Source of the DNA: Methanothermobacter sp.
GTDB lineage: Archaea > Methanobacteriota > Methanobacteria > Methanobacteriales > Methanothermobacteraceae
Length of the DNA stretch: 64,000 bases
Assembly: GCF_030055435.1 (NCBI RefSeq)
Contig: NZ_JASFYG010000001.1
Span: 309,615-373,614 of the forward strand
Reading direction: 5' to 3'
The position numbers and the translations under genes were made by a program. The notes under the pieces are model-generated. The model saw only the letters and a list, made by a program, of their open reading frames with translations, was not told where the DNA came from and ran no database searches. This document shows, piece after piece, positions 38,148-47,560 of the stretch (within the stretch, counting starts at the first letter, position 1; every line of letters begins with the position of its first letter).

Positions 38148-38331
38148 TCAGGGAAGGAACAACCCACCCTTTTCTTTTATATTTGTGTCAGTATGTGGCA
38201 CCAGAACCTCCAGAGAAACAAAACCCCCATAACTTCCTTCCAGATACGCCACAATCAGAAACTCTAATTTTTCACACCAGCACTTGATGATAAACCGCGA
38301 AAGACCTCTTACTGCAAACATTCAGAAAACC

Positions 38332-38384
38332 TTATATTGAATTAGGTTTAACTAAATTAACAGCAACCCTTTAGGTGAACCTAA
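38332..38384 (+). promoter_or_regulatory. Promoter and DtxR-type operators of the dtxR-feoB operon
   Basis: A TATA box (TTATATT, 38332-38338) is followed by a dyad TTAGGTTTAACTAA (38342-38355) where transcription should start. A perfect inverted repeat TTAGGTGAACCTAA (38371-38384) covers the ribosome-binding site AGGTGA and the A of the ATG. The half sites TTAGG/CCTAA are the type bound by archaeal metal-dependent repressors. A third related sequence, TTAACCTAA, lies at 39108-39116 before feoB. Confidence 0.75.
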
Positions 38385-39100
38385 TGAAGCATCTCAGCGA
38401 AAATATAGAGGAGTACCTCGAAACCATCTACCGGTTATCAGAATCCAGTAAAAATGCCAGTACAACCAAAATATCAAAGGAGATGGGAATAGCTCCTGCC
38501 AGTGTAACCCAGATGCTTAAAAAACTTGACTCTGAGGGATATGTTAAATATTCACCCTACCGTGGGGCTGTACTCACAGAAAAGGGGTACAGGATAGCCC
38601 GGAGAATAACAAGGAAGCACCGTCTGCTTGAGCGGTTCCTCCACGATGTACTTGGAATCAGGAGGGACAGGATACACAGACAGGCCTGTGAGATGGAACA
38701 TTCACTCTCAGATGATGCAGAGAGGGCCCTCTGCCAGCTCCTCAACATGCCAGGTGAGTGCCCCGATGCAAACCCGATCCCTGCCTGCGACTTCAAATTC
38801 CAGACATGCGGGGAATGCATTGAACTGAAGGATACAGATGTTGAGGAAATAGGGTGCCGTGAGGGTAACCTCAAATCACTCACAGAGATGGATGAAAAAC
38901 AGGCCGGAAGGGTTTCCTTCATAAGGGGGGACTACAAGGTTTTAAGGAGGCTCATGGACATGGGAATAACCCTTGGAGCCCCCATAAGAATGATCAAAAG
39001 GGCCCCCCTCAATGGACCCATCGAGGTGGAGGTCCGCGGCTCAAGGGTTGCCCTTGGAAGGGACATAGCAGACAACGTATTCATAGATACAGAAAGCTGA
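38384..39100 (+). CDS. DtxR/MntR-type metal-dependent repressor fused to a FeoA domain
   Basis: A 238-residue iron- or manganese-sensing regulator. Residues 1-60 form the winged helix ([31 protein letters not shown]). About 60-115 form the dimerisation and metal-binding domain ([25 protein letters not shown]). A Cys-rich segment has Cys residues in [14 protein letters not shown] and QTCGEC. The C-terminal SH3-like FeoA domain (about 165-238) carries [17 protein letters not shown] and a final beta region. The ATG at 38384 is chosen for its AGGTGA site. It probably represses itself and feoB, 39 bp downstream. Confidence 0.92.
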   Translation: MKHLSENIEEYLETIYRLSESSKNASTTKISKEMGIAPASVTQMLKKLDSEGYVKYSPYRGAVLTEKGYRIARRITRKHRLLERFLHDVLGIRRDRIHRQACEMEHSLSDDAERALCQLLNMPGECPDANPIPACDFKFQTCGECIELKDTDVEEIGCREGNLKSLTEMDEKQAGRVSFIRGDYKVLRRLMDMGITLGAPIRMIKRAPLNGPIEVEVRGSRVALGRDIADNVFIDTES

Positions 39101-39139
39101 ATTTCTGTTAACCTAATTTCAACCGGGACGTGTTTACTG

Positions 39140-41050
39140 ATGGAGAAATCTGAGATAACCGTTGCACTTGCAGGAAACGCCAATGTGGGTAAAAGTGTGA
39201 TCTTCAACCAGCTGACAGGGTCAAACCAGATAGTCGGGAACTGGCCAGGAAAAACCGTTGAAAGGGCAGAGGGTTACCTTAAATTTCAGGGCCGGGACAT
39301 CCACATAATTGACCTCCCAGGCATATACTCATTTTCAACCTACTCCATGGAGGAGATAGTCTCCAGGGAGTTCATAGTCAACGAGAAACCGGATGTGGTC
39401 ATAAACGTACTTGATGCCTCCGTCCTTGAGAGGAACCTCTTCTTCACACTCCAGCTCATGGAGATGGAGGTCCCCATGGTTATCTGCATCAACCAGGTGG
39501 ACATGGCCAGGCAGAAGGGGATATTTATAGACGAGAAGAAACTTGAAGGTGCCCTGGGTGTCCCTGTTGTATCAACAGTGGCTGTTAAGGGCCAGGGACT
39601 CCAGAAGCTCCTCAGAAAAACCCTCGAAGTGGCTGATAAGGGGATAAAACCAGAGGTCATAGAATACGGGGAAGAGGTTGAAAGCCGCATAAGAACACTT
39701 ATGGAAGCACTTCCCGAAATTCCAAAGGGCTACTCAAAGAGATGGGTTGCTATAAAGCTCCTTGAAAACGACCCTGAAATAACCGCCATGATGCCATCCG
39801 ACGTGAAAAAACTTGCAGCTGAACTTGCAGCCCAGATTGAAAGAATACACAATGAACCATCATTCTCTGTTATTGCCTCTGAGAGATACTCCCTCTCAAA
39901 TATGATAGCAGCAGGGGCGCAGAAACAATCAGAGATAAAAACATCCCTCTCAGAGCGCCTTGACGGTTTCCTCACACACCCCATCTACGGTTACATCTCA
40001 TCAGTCCTTGTTGTTGGAGGTCTCCTCCTCTGGACCTTCGTTGTGGGTGAATTCCTATCAGATACGCTCACCAATATATTCGGATTCTTTCAGCCAGTTG
40101 ACCCCCAGTTCTCAGGTCCAATTGAATCCATAATATGGAACGGGGCCTTCGGGGGTATAGTGGCTGGTTTAACCCTCGTGATACCATTCGTCATACCCTT
40201 CTACCTCATGCTATCCTACATCGAGAACTCGGGGCTTCTCACCAGGGTCGCGTTCATGATGGACGCCTTCATGAGAAAGATAGGGCTCCATGGCAAAGCC
40301 CTCATACCCCTCATACTCGGATACGGTTGCAGTGTACCGGCAATCGACAGTACACGGATACTTGAAACCCCCAGGGAAAGGCTCCTTGCAGCCTTTGCAA
40401 TATCCTTCGCACCCTGCGCCGCAAGGACAATCCTGATACTGGGACTTGTGGCCCTCTTTGTCAGTGTATGGTGGGCCATAGGGTTATACATCCTGGACCT
40501 CCTCATAATATTCATAATGGGTAAACTTGCACTGAAGGCGCTTCCCGGTGAAACAACCGGCCTTATAATGGAGATGCACTCCCTCAAGATGCCATCCTTC
40601 AGGGTCATAGCAAGGCAGACCTGGACAAGGACAAAGTCCCTCATATACCTTGTATTCCCCATATACATAATCGGGAGCGCCCTCATACAGCTCCTCTACG
40701 CCCTCGGGTTTCTGAATCCAGTAAGCAATATCATGGCACCACTCACAGCTGGCTGGTTACAACTGCCGGTATTTGCCGGGATACTCCTGATCCTTGGGGC
40801 TGTGAGGAAGGAGTTCATCCTCCTGGGGCTCGTCTCACTGGTTGGAACAGATATTGGGGCGGCACTTACAGCACCCCAGATCCTTGTACTCACCCTCGTG
40901 GGAATGCTCTACTTCCCCTGCCTTTCAACAATAGCAGTACTTGCACGGGAATTCGGGTGGAAATCCACATCCATAATAACCCTTGCAAACCTTGGAACCG
41001 CCTTCTTCCTCGGCGGAATCTTTGCAAGGATACTCCCATTCATCATGTGA
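39140..41050 (+). CDS. feoB: Ferrous iron transporter FeoB
   Basis: GTP-dependent Fe(II) importer. Residues 1-165 are the G domain: G1 GNANVGKS near residue 12, G3 [10 protein letters not shown]4 NQVDMA. A GDP-dissociation-inhibitor-like helical part follows, then the polytopic membrane region (about 285-636) with two Gate motifs; the first contains the conserved Cys in GYGCSVPAI and the second [13 protein letters not shown]. There is no separate FeoA gene; that domain is in the upstream regulator. Start ATG 39140. It is co-transcribed with the regulator, with an operator-like half site in the spacer. Confidence 0.96.
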   Translation: MEKSEITVALAGNANVGKSVIFNQLTGSNQIVGNWPGKTVERAEGYLKFQGRDIHIIDLPGIYSFSTYSMEEIVSREFIVNEKPDVVINVLDASVLERNLFFTLQLMEMEVPMVICINQVDMARQKGIFIDEKKLEGALGVPVVSTVAVKGQGLQKLLRKTLEVADKGIKPEVIEYGEEVESRIRTLMEALPEIPKGYSKRWVAIKLLENDPEITAMMPSDVKKLAAELAAQIERIHNEPSFSVIASERYSLSNMIAAGAQKQSEIKTSLSERLDGFLTHPIYGYISSVLVVGGLLLWTFVVGEFLSDTLTNIFGFFQPVDPQFSGPIESIIWNGAFGGIVAGLTLVIPFVIPFYLMLSYIENSGLLTRVAFMMDAFMRKIGLHGKALIPLILGYGCSVPAIDSTRILETPRERLLAAFAISFAPCAARTILILGLVALFVSVWWAIGLYILDLLIIFIMGKLALKALPGETTGLIMEMHSLKMPSFRVIARQTWTRTKSLIYLVFPIYIIGSALIQLLYALGFLNPVSNIMAPLTAGWLQLPVFAGILLILGAVRKEFILLGLVSLVGTDIGAALTAPQILVLTLVGMLYFPCLSTIAVLAREFGWKSTSIITLANLGTAFFLGGIFARILPFIM

Positions 41051-41096
41051 TGATCAATACTTAAGGTGCTGAGGACAGAAATAATCCTGTGGTACC

Positions 41097-41870
41097 ATGG
41101 CAGAAATCAAGATAATATCCTGGAACGTTAACGGTCTGAGGGCCGTGTACCGTAAGGGATTCCTTGACTGGTTCATGGAAGAGAAACCAGATATCCTCTG
41201 TCTTCAGGAGACCAAGGCGAGTCCCGAACAGCTCCCCAGAAGGTTAAGGTATGTTGAGGGTTACAGGAGTTTCTTCACCCCAGCAGAGAGGAAGGGATAC
41301 AGTGGAGTCGCCATGTACACAAGGATACCCCCGAAATCCCTCAGGGAGGGCTTTGGTGTGGAGAGATTCGACATTGAGGGCCGCATACAGGTTGCAGATT
41401 TTGATGACTTCCTCCTCTACAACATATACTTCCCCAACGGGAAAATGTCAGATGAGAGGTTGAAGTACAAACTTGAATTCTATGACGCATTCCTCGAAGA
41501 CGTCAACAGGGAACGGGACGCTGGCAGGAACACTGTGATATGCGGTGACTTCAACACAGCCCACAGGGAGATAGACCTGGCAAGGCCAAAGGAGAACAGC
41601 AACGTATCAGGGTTTCTACCGGTTGAAAGGGCCTGGATAGACAAATTCATTGAAAACGGGTACGTTGACACATTCAGGATGTTCAACAAGGAGCCAGGCC
41701 AGTACACATGGTGGAGTTACAGGACCAGGGCCCGTGAGAGAAACGTGGGATGGAGACTCGACTACTTCTTTGTGAATGAGGAGTTCGCAAAGAACGTTAA
41801 AAGGTCATGGATACTCTCAGAGGTGATGGGATCAGACCACTGCCCAATAGGACTTGAGATAGAGGTCTAA
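41097..41870 (+). CDS. Exonuclease III homologue / DNA uridine endonuclease (Mth212 type)
   Basis: ExoIII-family AP endonuclease. The close Methanothermobacter homologue Mth212 also nicks DNA directly 5' of deoxyuridine, replacing the missing uracil glycosylase. All key residues are present: Glu38, Lys116, Asp151, Asn153, Arg209, Asp222, Asp247 and His248; Lys116 and Asp151 agree with Mth212 numbering. Segment [12 protein letters not shown] and CGDFNTAH flank the site. At 257 residues it matches the known protein in length. The start ATG has a weak upstream site. Its stop is four bases from that of a convergent gene. Confidence 0.95.
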   Translation: MAEIKIISWNVNGLRAVYRKGFLDWFMEEKPDILCLQETKASPEQLPRRLRYVEGYRSFFTPAERKGYSGVAMYTRIPPKSLREGFGVERFDIEGRIQVADFDDFLLYNIYFPNGKMSDERLKYKLEFYDAFLEDVNRERDAGRNTVICGDFNTAHREIDLARPKENSNVSGFLPVERAWIDKFIENGYVDTFRMFNKEPGQYTWWSYRTRARERNVGWRLDYFFVNEEFAKNVKRSWILSEVMGSDHCPIGLEIEV

Positions 41871-41874
41871 GGCT

Positions 41875-42696
41875 TCATGTTTCGCCTTCCTGTTTCCAGG
41901 CTGAAACAGTGGATATAACCTTATCGAGGTACCTCAGGGAGTCGCTGTGACTGCTCAGGCCATGGGCGAATTTACTGATAATGTTATCATCCTTTATTTC
42001 AATGTACAGGAGAATATCCTCGAGGATTTCGTCCTCAGAGTAACTCTCAGGTGGCTCCATCCCCCATATATTCACAAGGGCCCATTCCCTGCTGTGGTCC
42101 CTCAGGTTTTCAAGGTCAAGTTCCTCCATTCTGAAGACCCTCTCCTGCACATACCTCAGAATGTCCCTGTTCTTCAGCGCCCATATCCTGAAATCAGAAT
42201 ACTTATCCCTCAGATCAGGTAACAGGTCCTTTTTATGATTTCTGATCCTTATGAACTCCTCCTCTTCAGGGCTGGAATAAAGACCCCCTCCTGATTTAAG
42301 ATTCAGGTTATTGGAGTTCTGGATCATCTCCCTTCCAGCCTCAAGGTGGAGTATCTCATCGTCACTGAGCCCCCTCCTCTCCATCCGTTCCTTCTGGGAT
42401 TCAACCTCCCTCTTCCATTCCTCATACTTCAGGGACTCAAGTTCCCGGATCTTAATCCTAAAGAGTTCCCCTATAACCTCAAGGGCCATGAAGACCTGCC
42501 ACGGCCTTCCACTTCTGAGGAGGTTGAGGTACTGGGATATCTCAACTGCACTGGATGGGAGTGGCCTGATGCGTGCTGCAAATCTCCCCACCTCCCTGGG
42601 AAACAATGATGGTAGGAGCTCAAGTACCGTCCAGACACCAACGGATACACCTGCAGCGACCAGCACATCAACCAGGAGCGGCTCCATAAATATCAT
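41875..42696 (-). CDS. Hypothetical membrane-anchored protein, partner of the AAA ATPase
   Basis: A 273-residue protein with one N-terminal membrane segment (about residues 8-28, LVDVLVAAGVSVGVWTVLELL) and a soluble, highly charged helical domain likely to face the cytosol (KIRELESLKYEEWKREVESQ, RRGLSDDEILHLEAG). I do not recognise the family. Its ATG overlaps the TGA of the AAA ATPase gene by four bases, implying translational coupling and joint function. An alternative ATG lies at 42687. The pair resembles arrangements in which an ATPase is recruited to a membrane protein, but the process served is unknown. Confidence 0.65.
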   Translation of the reverse strand: MIFMEPLLVDVLVAAGVSVGVWTVLELLPSLFPREVGRFAARIRPLPSSAVEISQYLNLLRSGRPWQVFMALEVIGELFRIKIRELESLKYEEWKREVESQKERMERRGLSDDEILHLEAGREMIQNSNNLNLKSGGGLYSSPEEEEFIRIRNHKKDLLPDLRDKYSDFRIWALKNRDILRYVQERVFRMEELDLENLRDHSREWALVNIWGMEPPESYSEDEILEDILLYIEIKDDNIISKFAHGLSSHSDSLRYLDKVISTVSAWKQEGET

Positions 42697-44258
42697 CCAC
42701 TGTATTCCAGTATGGCCTTCTTGATTTCACGTTTGGTTTCAGCCACCACCTCAACCCTTCCCACAGAAAGACCCTCACCCTGCAGATGGGCCAGAAGCTG
42801 TGAAGGGCTTATTGAGTCCTCAAAGTCCGCTAGAACACCCCCATCCTCCAGTGCAACCGTGAGGGCACCGTAGAGTTTAAGCACCCTTTCGGCACTCTCG
42901 GGTTTGGGGGTCACAACACGGAATGTCCTTACACTGTGATGCACCTGACTGATATCGATATCCATCCTCTGGAGTGCTATGAGGACATGCTTATCAAGGG
43001 CCCTTTCAATGACCTCAAGGTCAATCCTCTCCTTCTCCATGTTTATCCTAACTGCCTGGGCAATCTGTGCAAGGTCACGGGCATGGGCATAACTTGGCTG
43101 CAGCCCCTCGCCGCCATCGGCGACTGGAGTGTATACCATCCTAATCCTTTCAAGGACCTCTTCATCGTAATCCTCGCCTGTGGCATCAAGGTTGCGCCTG
43201 AATACCTCCGCAACATTTTCAACAGGGGGGTTTCTGAGGAATATGTGGAGAGGCGCCCTCCTGAGGTGCGCCTCATCCATTATGCTCACATCAAGGTTGG
43301 TTGAGAATGCAGGGATGAAGTGGGTATGGAATATAACAGGAACCCCCCTTATGTATATGACATCCTTCTTGTTCTCAAGGGGCACTATGAGACGGTTGAG
43401 GATCACCTCATGGTCATCCCTCTGCCTTCCAAGGTCGTCAATGAGAAGCACTCCACCGTTGGCCTTTATCAGGGGTGAGGTCTCATATACACCCTTATTC
43501 ATATTGTAGGTCGTCTCAAGTTCATTGAGGCTCAGTTCAGAACCTGTGAAAACGAATGGGGCGTGTATCTTTATCCAGCGGGGATCATCCGGTTCCTCAG
43601 GACATGGCTTGTGGAAGTCAGGGTCATATATCTGTATAACCCTCCCGCTGAACTCTATAAAGCGGGGGATCACAAGGGGGGGTAGAAGGTCCGATGCCTT
43701 GCTTATGATGAAGGTTTTACCTGTTCCCGGAGCACCATAAACAAAAAGCCCCTTACCAATGGTGCATGACTCAACAAGACATTCCTTTGCATATGATAAT
43801 CCAACAACGTCCCTGAAGGTCCTTTCAATAACCTCCGGGGGTATCTTTATTGGGAAACGGTTCCTTAACTGTTCATCCATCAGCTCAAAGTATCTCTCAT
43901 AGGGTACCGGAGCCATTCCAATATAAGGGTTTTCCTCCATTACAAGGCGGGCCTTCTCAACTCCCCTCTTTGTCAGTGTATACTCCACACTGGAGAATAG
44001 GAAGCTTCCACCCACCGGGGCGCAGAAACCATCCTTCTCCATCTGGCCGAGGACATCCTCAAGTATATCCAGGTGTATACCGGTAATATCAGTTACTCTC
44101 TGGGTTTTAACCGTTCCGTATATTAAAAGAATCTTCAAAACAAGGTCCCTCACAAAGAAGTAGGATAAACCCAGTTCCTCAAGTGTCTTTGGCTGTTTCA
44201 GCTCCTCAAAGAGTTCAACCATGTTTTCATCGTGGTAGTAGTCATCACAGTTCATCAC
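42693..44258 (-). CDS. AAA ATPase with N-terminal winged-helix-like region
   Basis: A 521-residue ATPase. Residues about 20-110 look like a winged-helix region (KTLEELGLSYFFVRDLVLKILLIYG, ITGIHLDILEDVLGQMEKDGF). The AAA core has Walker A YGAPGTGKT, Walker B GGVLLIDDLGRQ, and a sensor/arginine region FSTNLDVSIMDEAHLRRAPL. The C-terminal part has a small helical lid and an extra alpha/beta domain (about 420-521). Similar predicted ATPases accompany pilus or secretion genes in bacteria, which is weak evidence for a membrane-remodelling role. It is coupled to the membrane protein gene downstream by an ATGA overlap. Confidence 0.75.
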   Translation of the reverse strand: MMNCDDYYHDENMVELFEELKQPKTLEELGLSYFFVRDLVLKILLIYGTVKTQRVTDITGIHLDILEDVLGQMEKDGFCAPVGGSFLFSSVEYTLTKRGVEKARLVMEENPYIGMAPVPYERYFELMDEQLRNRFPIKIPPEVIERTFRDVVGLSYAKECLVESCTIGKGLFVYGAPGTGKTFIISKASDLLPPLVIPRFIEFSGRVIQIYDPDFHKPCPEEPDDPRWIKIHAPFVFTGSELSLNELETTYNMNKGVYETSPLIKANGGVLLIDDLGRQRDDHEVILNRLIVPLENKKDVIYIRGVPVIFHTHFIPAFSTNLDVSIMDEAHLRRAPLHIFLRNPPVENVAEVFRRNLDATGEDYDEEVLERIRMVYTPVADGGEGLQPSYAHARDLAQIAQAVRINMEKERIDLEVIERALDKHVLIALQRMDIDISQVHHSVRTFRVVTPKPESAERVLKLYGALTVALEDGGVLADFEDSISPSQLLAHLQGEGLSVGRVEVVAETKREIKKAILEYSG

Positions 44259-44315
44259 TCATCCCCCTATCCATGAAATCATGTTCATCCCCCAGGAAAA
44301 ATGTGGAGATCCTAA

Positions 44316-44996
44316 CTAGAGAATCTCCTTAAGTTCGCTGATGTCATCGATGACTGTAACATCAAGGCCCCTCTTTTTAATGAGATCCCGTTCTTCATCT
44401 GTAAGCTCTGAGTTGACGAGTATGGCTGACATTCCCGCGTTGGTTGCCCCCAGTATGTCCTCATTGAATTTGTTCCCCACCATGATGGACCTTTCAGGTT
44501 TGCAGCCCATCCTTCTGAGGGCTTCTTCAAAGATCCTGATGTTTGGTTTCTCAAAGCCAACCTCATCTGAGGTGACAACCTCATCGAAGAAGTGGTGTAT
44601 CCCCAGCCTTATCAGTTTCTCCCACTGCTTTATTGTTATACCGTTGGATATGACCCCCAGCCTGTATCCTTTGCTCTTTAGGTGTATGAGCGTTGATGTT
44701 GTATTGGGGAATGGCCGGAGAAGTGCGAACTTAACGTTGTGGTATGTTATCATTCCAAGGGCAATGAGAAGGGGTTTTTCCTCACCGAAAACCGTCTTTG
44801 TGAGCACATTGAAATGTTTATCATAGTTTGATCCCTTCTCAGCGATTATCTCCCTCAGAAGTTTGTATGCCTCCTCCTGTGTCAGAGGTAACCCGGCGTC
44901 TATCATCACATTCAGGGCAGCCTTTCTTGCAAGTCTGGCAAATCCTGATGTGTCATAGAGCGTGTCATCAATATCAAAGAAAACCGCCTTCAGCAT
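44316..44996 (-). CDS. HAD-superfamily hydrolase (subfamily IA, TIGR02253 type)
   Basis: A 226-residue predicted phosphatase. Motif I FFDIDDTLYD supplies the nucleophile Asp8 and acid/base Asp10, motif II is GVISNG, motif III the Lys in FEKPNIRIFEEAL, and motif IV VGNKFNEDILGATNAGM. The cap domain between about 18 and 95 is helical (subfamily IA). Substrate unknown; related archaeal enzymes act on small sugar or triose phosphates. Start ATG 44996. A T/A-rich promoter lies in the spacer to polB2. Confidence 0.87.
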   Translation of the reverse strand: MLKAVFFDIDDTLYDTSGFARLARKAALNVMIDAGLPLTQEEAYKLLREIIAEKGSNYDKHFNVLTKTVFGEEKPLLIALGMITYHNVKFALLRPFPNTTSTLIHLKSKGYRLGVISNGITIKQWEKLIRLGIHHFFDEVVTSDEVGFEKPNIRIFEEALRRMGCKPERSIMVGNKFNEDILGATNAGMSAILVNSELTDEERDLIKKRGLDVTVIDDISELKEIL

Positions 44997-45147
44997 CTTC
45001 CCACCTTACTCTCTGTAATGAGACTCTATAGTTAATCAATTATAACAGTGTTGGTTTCTCTACAGATAATATTATGATGTAAAATAATATGTAAAACTAT
45101 TCTGCCTATAACCTCTGAGCGGAGGTCCAGAACATACAATCTCAATT

Positions 45148-45154
45148 AAAAAAA
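45148..45154 (-). terminator. Oligo-T terminator after polB2
   Basis: Seven T on the minus strand begin about 13 bases past the polB2 stop, upstream of the HAD gene's promoter region. Confidence 0.55.
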
Positions 45155-45167
45155 TAAGTTACTGTCA

Positions 45168-45833
45168 TTAGAAAAAGGCGTCGAGACTGCTCTGCCTTTC
45201 GCCACATGAGAGAGAATTTATATCCTCTGTGGAGTAGCCGAGAGATGACATTATTCTTGATACCGCAGCCATAACCTGGTTTTCAATGTAATAGTCCGGG
45301 TCGTACTCCATTCCCTCAGCATCCTCAAGTGGGAAGGCCCTCTGACTTATGGGGCCCCTTCCCTTAACTATGATATACCTGATTATGGAGCCCCTCTCAA
45401 TGCGCCTTCCCCTCTCAAGGGATCGTTTTGCGGCGATGACATGTGGGCCTATCTGTTTGTACTCAGATAGGTCCCTTGTTATCTGGGTGTGGATTGCAAG
45501 GTCATCCAGTTCCACTTCGCCGCCCCTTATGCGCCTTACAACATCCCTTATTATTTTTTTTGCCTTCTTAGGGGATCCGTCTCTTAGAATGGCCATTAAA
45601 ACCTTTTGCTGGGTTTTTTTAGCTATCGGTGCCCAGTCACGCCTCACAAGTTCAAGGCCCTTTGCAACAATCGTGTCATCCTCTATTAAGGCGTACCTCT
45701 TTTTTGTTACGAAGAAGCCCCTCCTGTAAAAGCCCTCAAATTCCAGCTCCATACCCTCAGGCAGGGTGCTGTTGATGTATTCGAGGAACCTTTCCACCTG
45801 GGATAGTATCTCAGCCTCAAGGTTATCTGACAT
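45168..45833 (-). CDS. polB2: Family-B DNA polymerase small subunit PolB2 (split C-terminal part)
   Basis: Methanothermobacter PolB is made from two genes. This 221-residue product is the C-terminal part, containing the end of the palm and the thumb, and joins the large subunit encoded elsewhere. Evidence: the KKxY motif Lys44-Lys45-Arg46-Tyr47 ([10 protein letters not shown]), which in full-length polymerases binds primer-template [18 protein letters not shown] after it; and thumb helices. The extreme C terminus, Gln214-x-x-Leu-x-x-Phe-Phe221, is a PCNA-interacting peptide. There are no intein splicing motifs. The ATG at 45833 is chosen; one four codons upstream has a poorer site. rps8e lies 39 bp upstream on the same strand. 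Confidence 0.92.
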   Translation of the reverse strand: MSDNLEAEILSQVERFLEYINSTLPEGMELEFEGFYRRGFFVTKKRYALIEDDTIVAKGLELVRRDWAPIAKKTQQKVLMAILRDGSPKKAKKIIRDVVRRIRGGEVELDDLAIHTQITRDLSEYKQIGPHVIAAKRSLERGRRIERGSIIRYIIVKGRGPISQRAFPLEDAEGMEYDPDYYIENQVMAAVSRIMSSLGYSTEDINSLSCGERQSSLDAFF

Positions 45834-45872
45834 ATTACACCCCATGGTCGGTTGAGGGGCTTTGATGGAAAT

Positions 45873-46256
45873 CTATTCCTTTATAAGTACTCCGTTTATT
45901 ACACCGTCCTGGCCGGGCCTGGATGTGACCCTAGCGTTTCCAAGACTGGTTTCAACAACAGCACCCTTTGTTATGATGTTCCTCCTCACAAAGTGGGGGT
46001 TTGCTGCGTTCTCAACAACATTTCTTATCTCTGCAACCTCAACTTTACCTGTTTCAGGGTCAACAACGTTTATCTTGGTATCTGCAGCGAGCCTGACCTT
46101 GGTGTTGCCCCCACGTGTTCTTATCATCCTAACACGCCTGTCACCGATCTTTGTCTCGGCGGGTTCCCTTCCAAGTTCGTATTTCCTCTTTCCGCGGTTC
46201 ATCTTGGCTCTTCCACCGCTTGGTTTCTTCATTGATTTACCTTGCCATATTGCCAT
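45873..46256 (-). CDS. rps8e: 30S ribosomal protein S8e
   Basis: Small-subunit protein shared by archaea and eukaryotes. The 127-residue basic protein starts [30 protein letters not shown] (read in two parts) and contains [17 protein letters not shown] and the C-terminal [16 protein letters not shown], all diagnostic. The ATG at 46256 is followed on the same strand by polB2, so a ribosomal protein and a polymerase subunit share a transcript. Its upstream region has a perfect hairpin (46297-46315) and a 20-bp palindrome (46324-46343). Confidence 0.97.
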   Translation of the reverse strand: MAIWQGKSMKKPSGGRAKMNRGKRKYELGREPAETKIGDRRVRMIRTRGGNTKVRLAADTKINVVDPETGKVEVAEIRNVVENAANPHFVRRNIITKGAVVETSLGNARVTSRPGQDGVINGVLIKE

Positions 46257-46296
46257 TATTTCACCTCAATCTAAGACTCTATCAGAATCAGTAATG

Positions 46297-46315
46297 CTGA
46301 GTTTAGGAAACTCAG
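46297..46315. promoter_or_regulatory. Perfect hairpin upstream of rps8e
   Basis: CTGAGTTT-AGG-AAACTCAG is an 8-bp perfect inverted repeat with a 3-base loop, 41-59 bp before the rps8e ATG and on the downstream side of the predicted TATA element. It would either lie in the mRNA leader (possible S8e binding site) or overlap the transcription start as an operator. Confidence 0.6.
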
Positions 46316-46323
46316 TGACTCGG

Positions 46324-46343
46324 TATAGATAAATTTATCTATA
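46324..46343. promoter_or_regulatory. 20-bp perfect palindrome containing TATA sequences
   Basis: TATAGATAAATTTATCTATA reads the same on both strands. It is the best TATA candidate for rps8e. Its symmetry could allow bidirectional transcription or binding of a dimeric regulator. hypE has its own TATA box further right, so the palindrome is probably not needed for hypE. Confidence 0.65.
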
Positions 46344-46476
46344 ATATAGGATCCCCCATTTAAAAACATTGTGCTTCTAGGGTATGCTATGGATCACTGA
46401 ATCCATCATCTTAACTCCTTAAAACATCTTATGGAAAGCTCCTCCTGAATCAATATGTGATTACACCAATGAAAGG

Positions 46477-46485
46477 TTTTATACC
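46477..46485 (+). promoter_or_regulatory. TATA box of hypE
   Basis: TTTTATACC lies 45-53 bp before the hypE ATG. Transcription would start near 46508, giving a leader of about 22 bases with the AGGTGAAT ribosome-binding site. Confidence 0.55.
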
Positions 46486-46529
46486 ATCAGCAAGATACCC
46501 TATAATCAAGAGATTGTACAGGTGAATCT

Positions 46530-47540
46530 ATGAAGATCGGCATGTCCCATGGTGCAGGCGGAGAAGTCATGCAGGACCTCATATCAAACATAATACTATC
46601 CAATATCCATAACACAAGGGTTAACGGCGGAGTTGGCCTCGAGGACCTTGACGACGGTGCAAGCATACCCCTCGGCGACTATGAGATAGTTATGAGTACC
46701 GATGGCCACACAGTCGACCCCCTCTTCTTCCCAGGCGGTGACATAGGCAAGATATCGATTGCAGGTACAGTCAACGACATATCAGTTATGGGTGCAAGGC
46801 CCCTTGCAATTGCAAGTGCAATGATCCTCAGCGAGGGATTCCCTGGCGAGGATCTTGAGAGGATCGTGCAGTCAATGGACGCTGTCTCCAGGGAGACCGG
46901 TGTATCAATAGTCACCGGGGACACCAAGGTCATGGAGAGGGGTAAACTGGACAGGATGGTCATAACAACCACGGGTATAGGTGTTGTGAAGCGTGGTGAG
47001 ATAATAAGGGACTCAGGACTGAGGCCCGGTGATAAGATCATACTCACAGGCAGCGTAGGGGACCATGGTATGGCACTCATGGCCTTCCGTGAGGGTTTTG
47101 GATTCGACACCGACCTTGAATCGGATGTTGCCCCGGTATGGGGTATGGTTGAGGCGGCCCTTGAGGTTGGTGGTGTTACCGCAATGAAGGACCCCACAAG
47201 GGGCGGTATAGCAAATGCCCTCAACGAACTCGCAGATAAATCAGGTGTTGGGATGGTTATTGATGAGGACATGATCCCTGTGAGGGAGGAGGTGAGGGCT
47301 GTGTCTGAGATGCTGGGCATCGACCCCTATGAGGTTGCCAATGAGGGCAAGGTCATCATGGGTGTCGACCCTGAATACGCCGAGGATGTCCTCAGAGCCG
47401 TGAGGAAGGCACCATACGGTGAAAACGCAAGGATAATAGGTGAAGCGAATCAGGACCGGCATGTGATCCTTGAAACAAGCCTTGGCGGCAGGAGGATACT
47501 CGAGGCTCCTGTTGCTGATCCCGTTCCTAGGGTGTGCTGA
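46530..47540 (+). CDS. hypE: Hydrogenase maturation protein HypE
   Basis: Dehydrates the carbamoyl group carried on its own C-terminal cysteine to thiocyanate, the source of the Fe-CN ligands of [NiFe] hydrogenases. The 336-residue PurM-like protein has the ATP-binding STDGHTVDPLFFPGGDIG, VTGDTKVMERG and DPTRGGIANALNELA segments. It ends exactly in PRVC, the acceptor tetrapeptide. Start ATG 46530 with AGGTGAAT. An RDD-family gene follows after 20 bp. It fits the hydrogen-dependent metabolism implied by the other genes. Confidence 0.97.
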   Translation: MKIGMSHGAGGEVMQDLISNIILSNIHNTRVNGGVGLEDLDDGASIPLGDYEIVMSTDGHTVDPLFFPGGDIGKISIAGTVNDISVMGARPLAIASAMILSEGFPGEDLERIVQSMDAVSRETGVSIVTGDTKVMERGKLDRMVITTTGIGVVKRGEIIRDSGLRPGDKIILTGSVGDHGMALMAFREGFGFDTDLESDVAPVWGMVEAALEVGGVTAMKDPTRGGIANALNELADKSGVGMVIDEDMIPVREEVRAVSEMLGIDPYEVANEGKVIMGVDPEYAEDVLRAVRKAPYGENARIIGEANQDRHVILETSLGGRRILEAPVADPVPRVC

Positions 47541-47560
47541 TCTGATACAGGAGGGGTGTT

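Noticed and set aside
39730..39984. Minus-strand frame inside feoB
   Set aside because: Antisense to a conserved G-protein linker region; no independent coding signals.
41046..41076. C/D box small RNA (GTGATGA followed by CTGA) at the feoB stop
   Set aside because: Only one C-like and one D-like box are present; no second box pair or terminal stem was seen, so chance is likely.
45168..45833. Intein remnant explaining the split polymerase
   Set aside because: No splicing-block motifs or characteristic Asn-Cys/Ser/Thr junction are seen; the fragment begins and ends as a normal protein.
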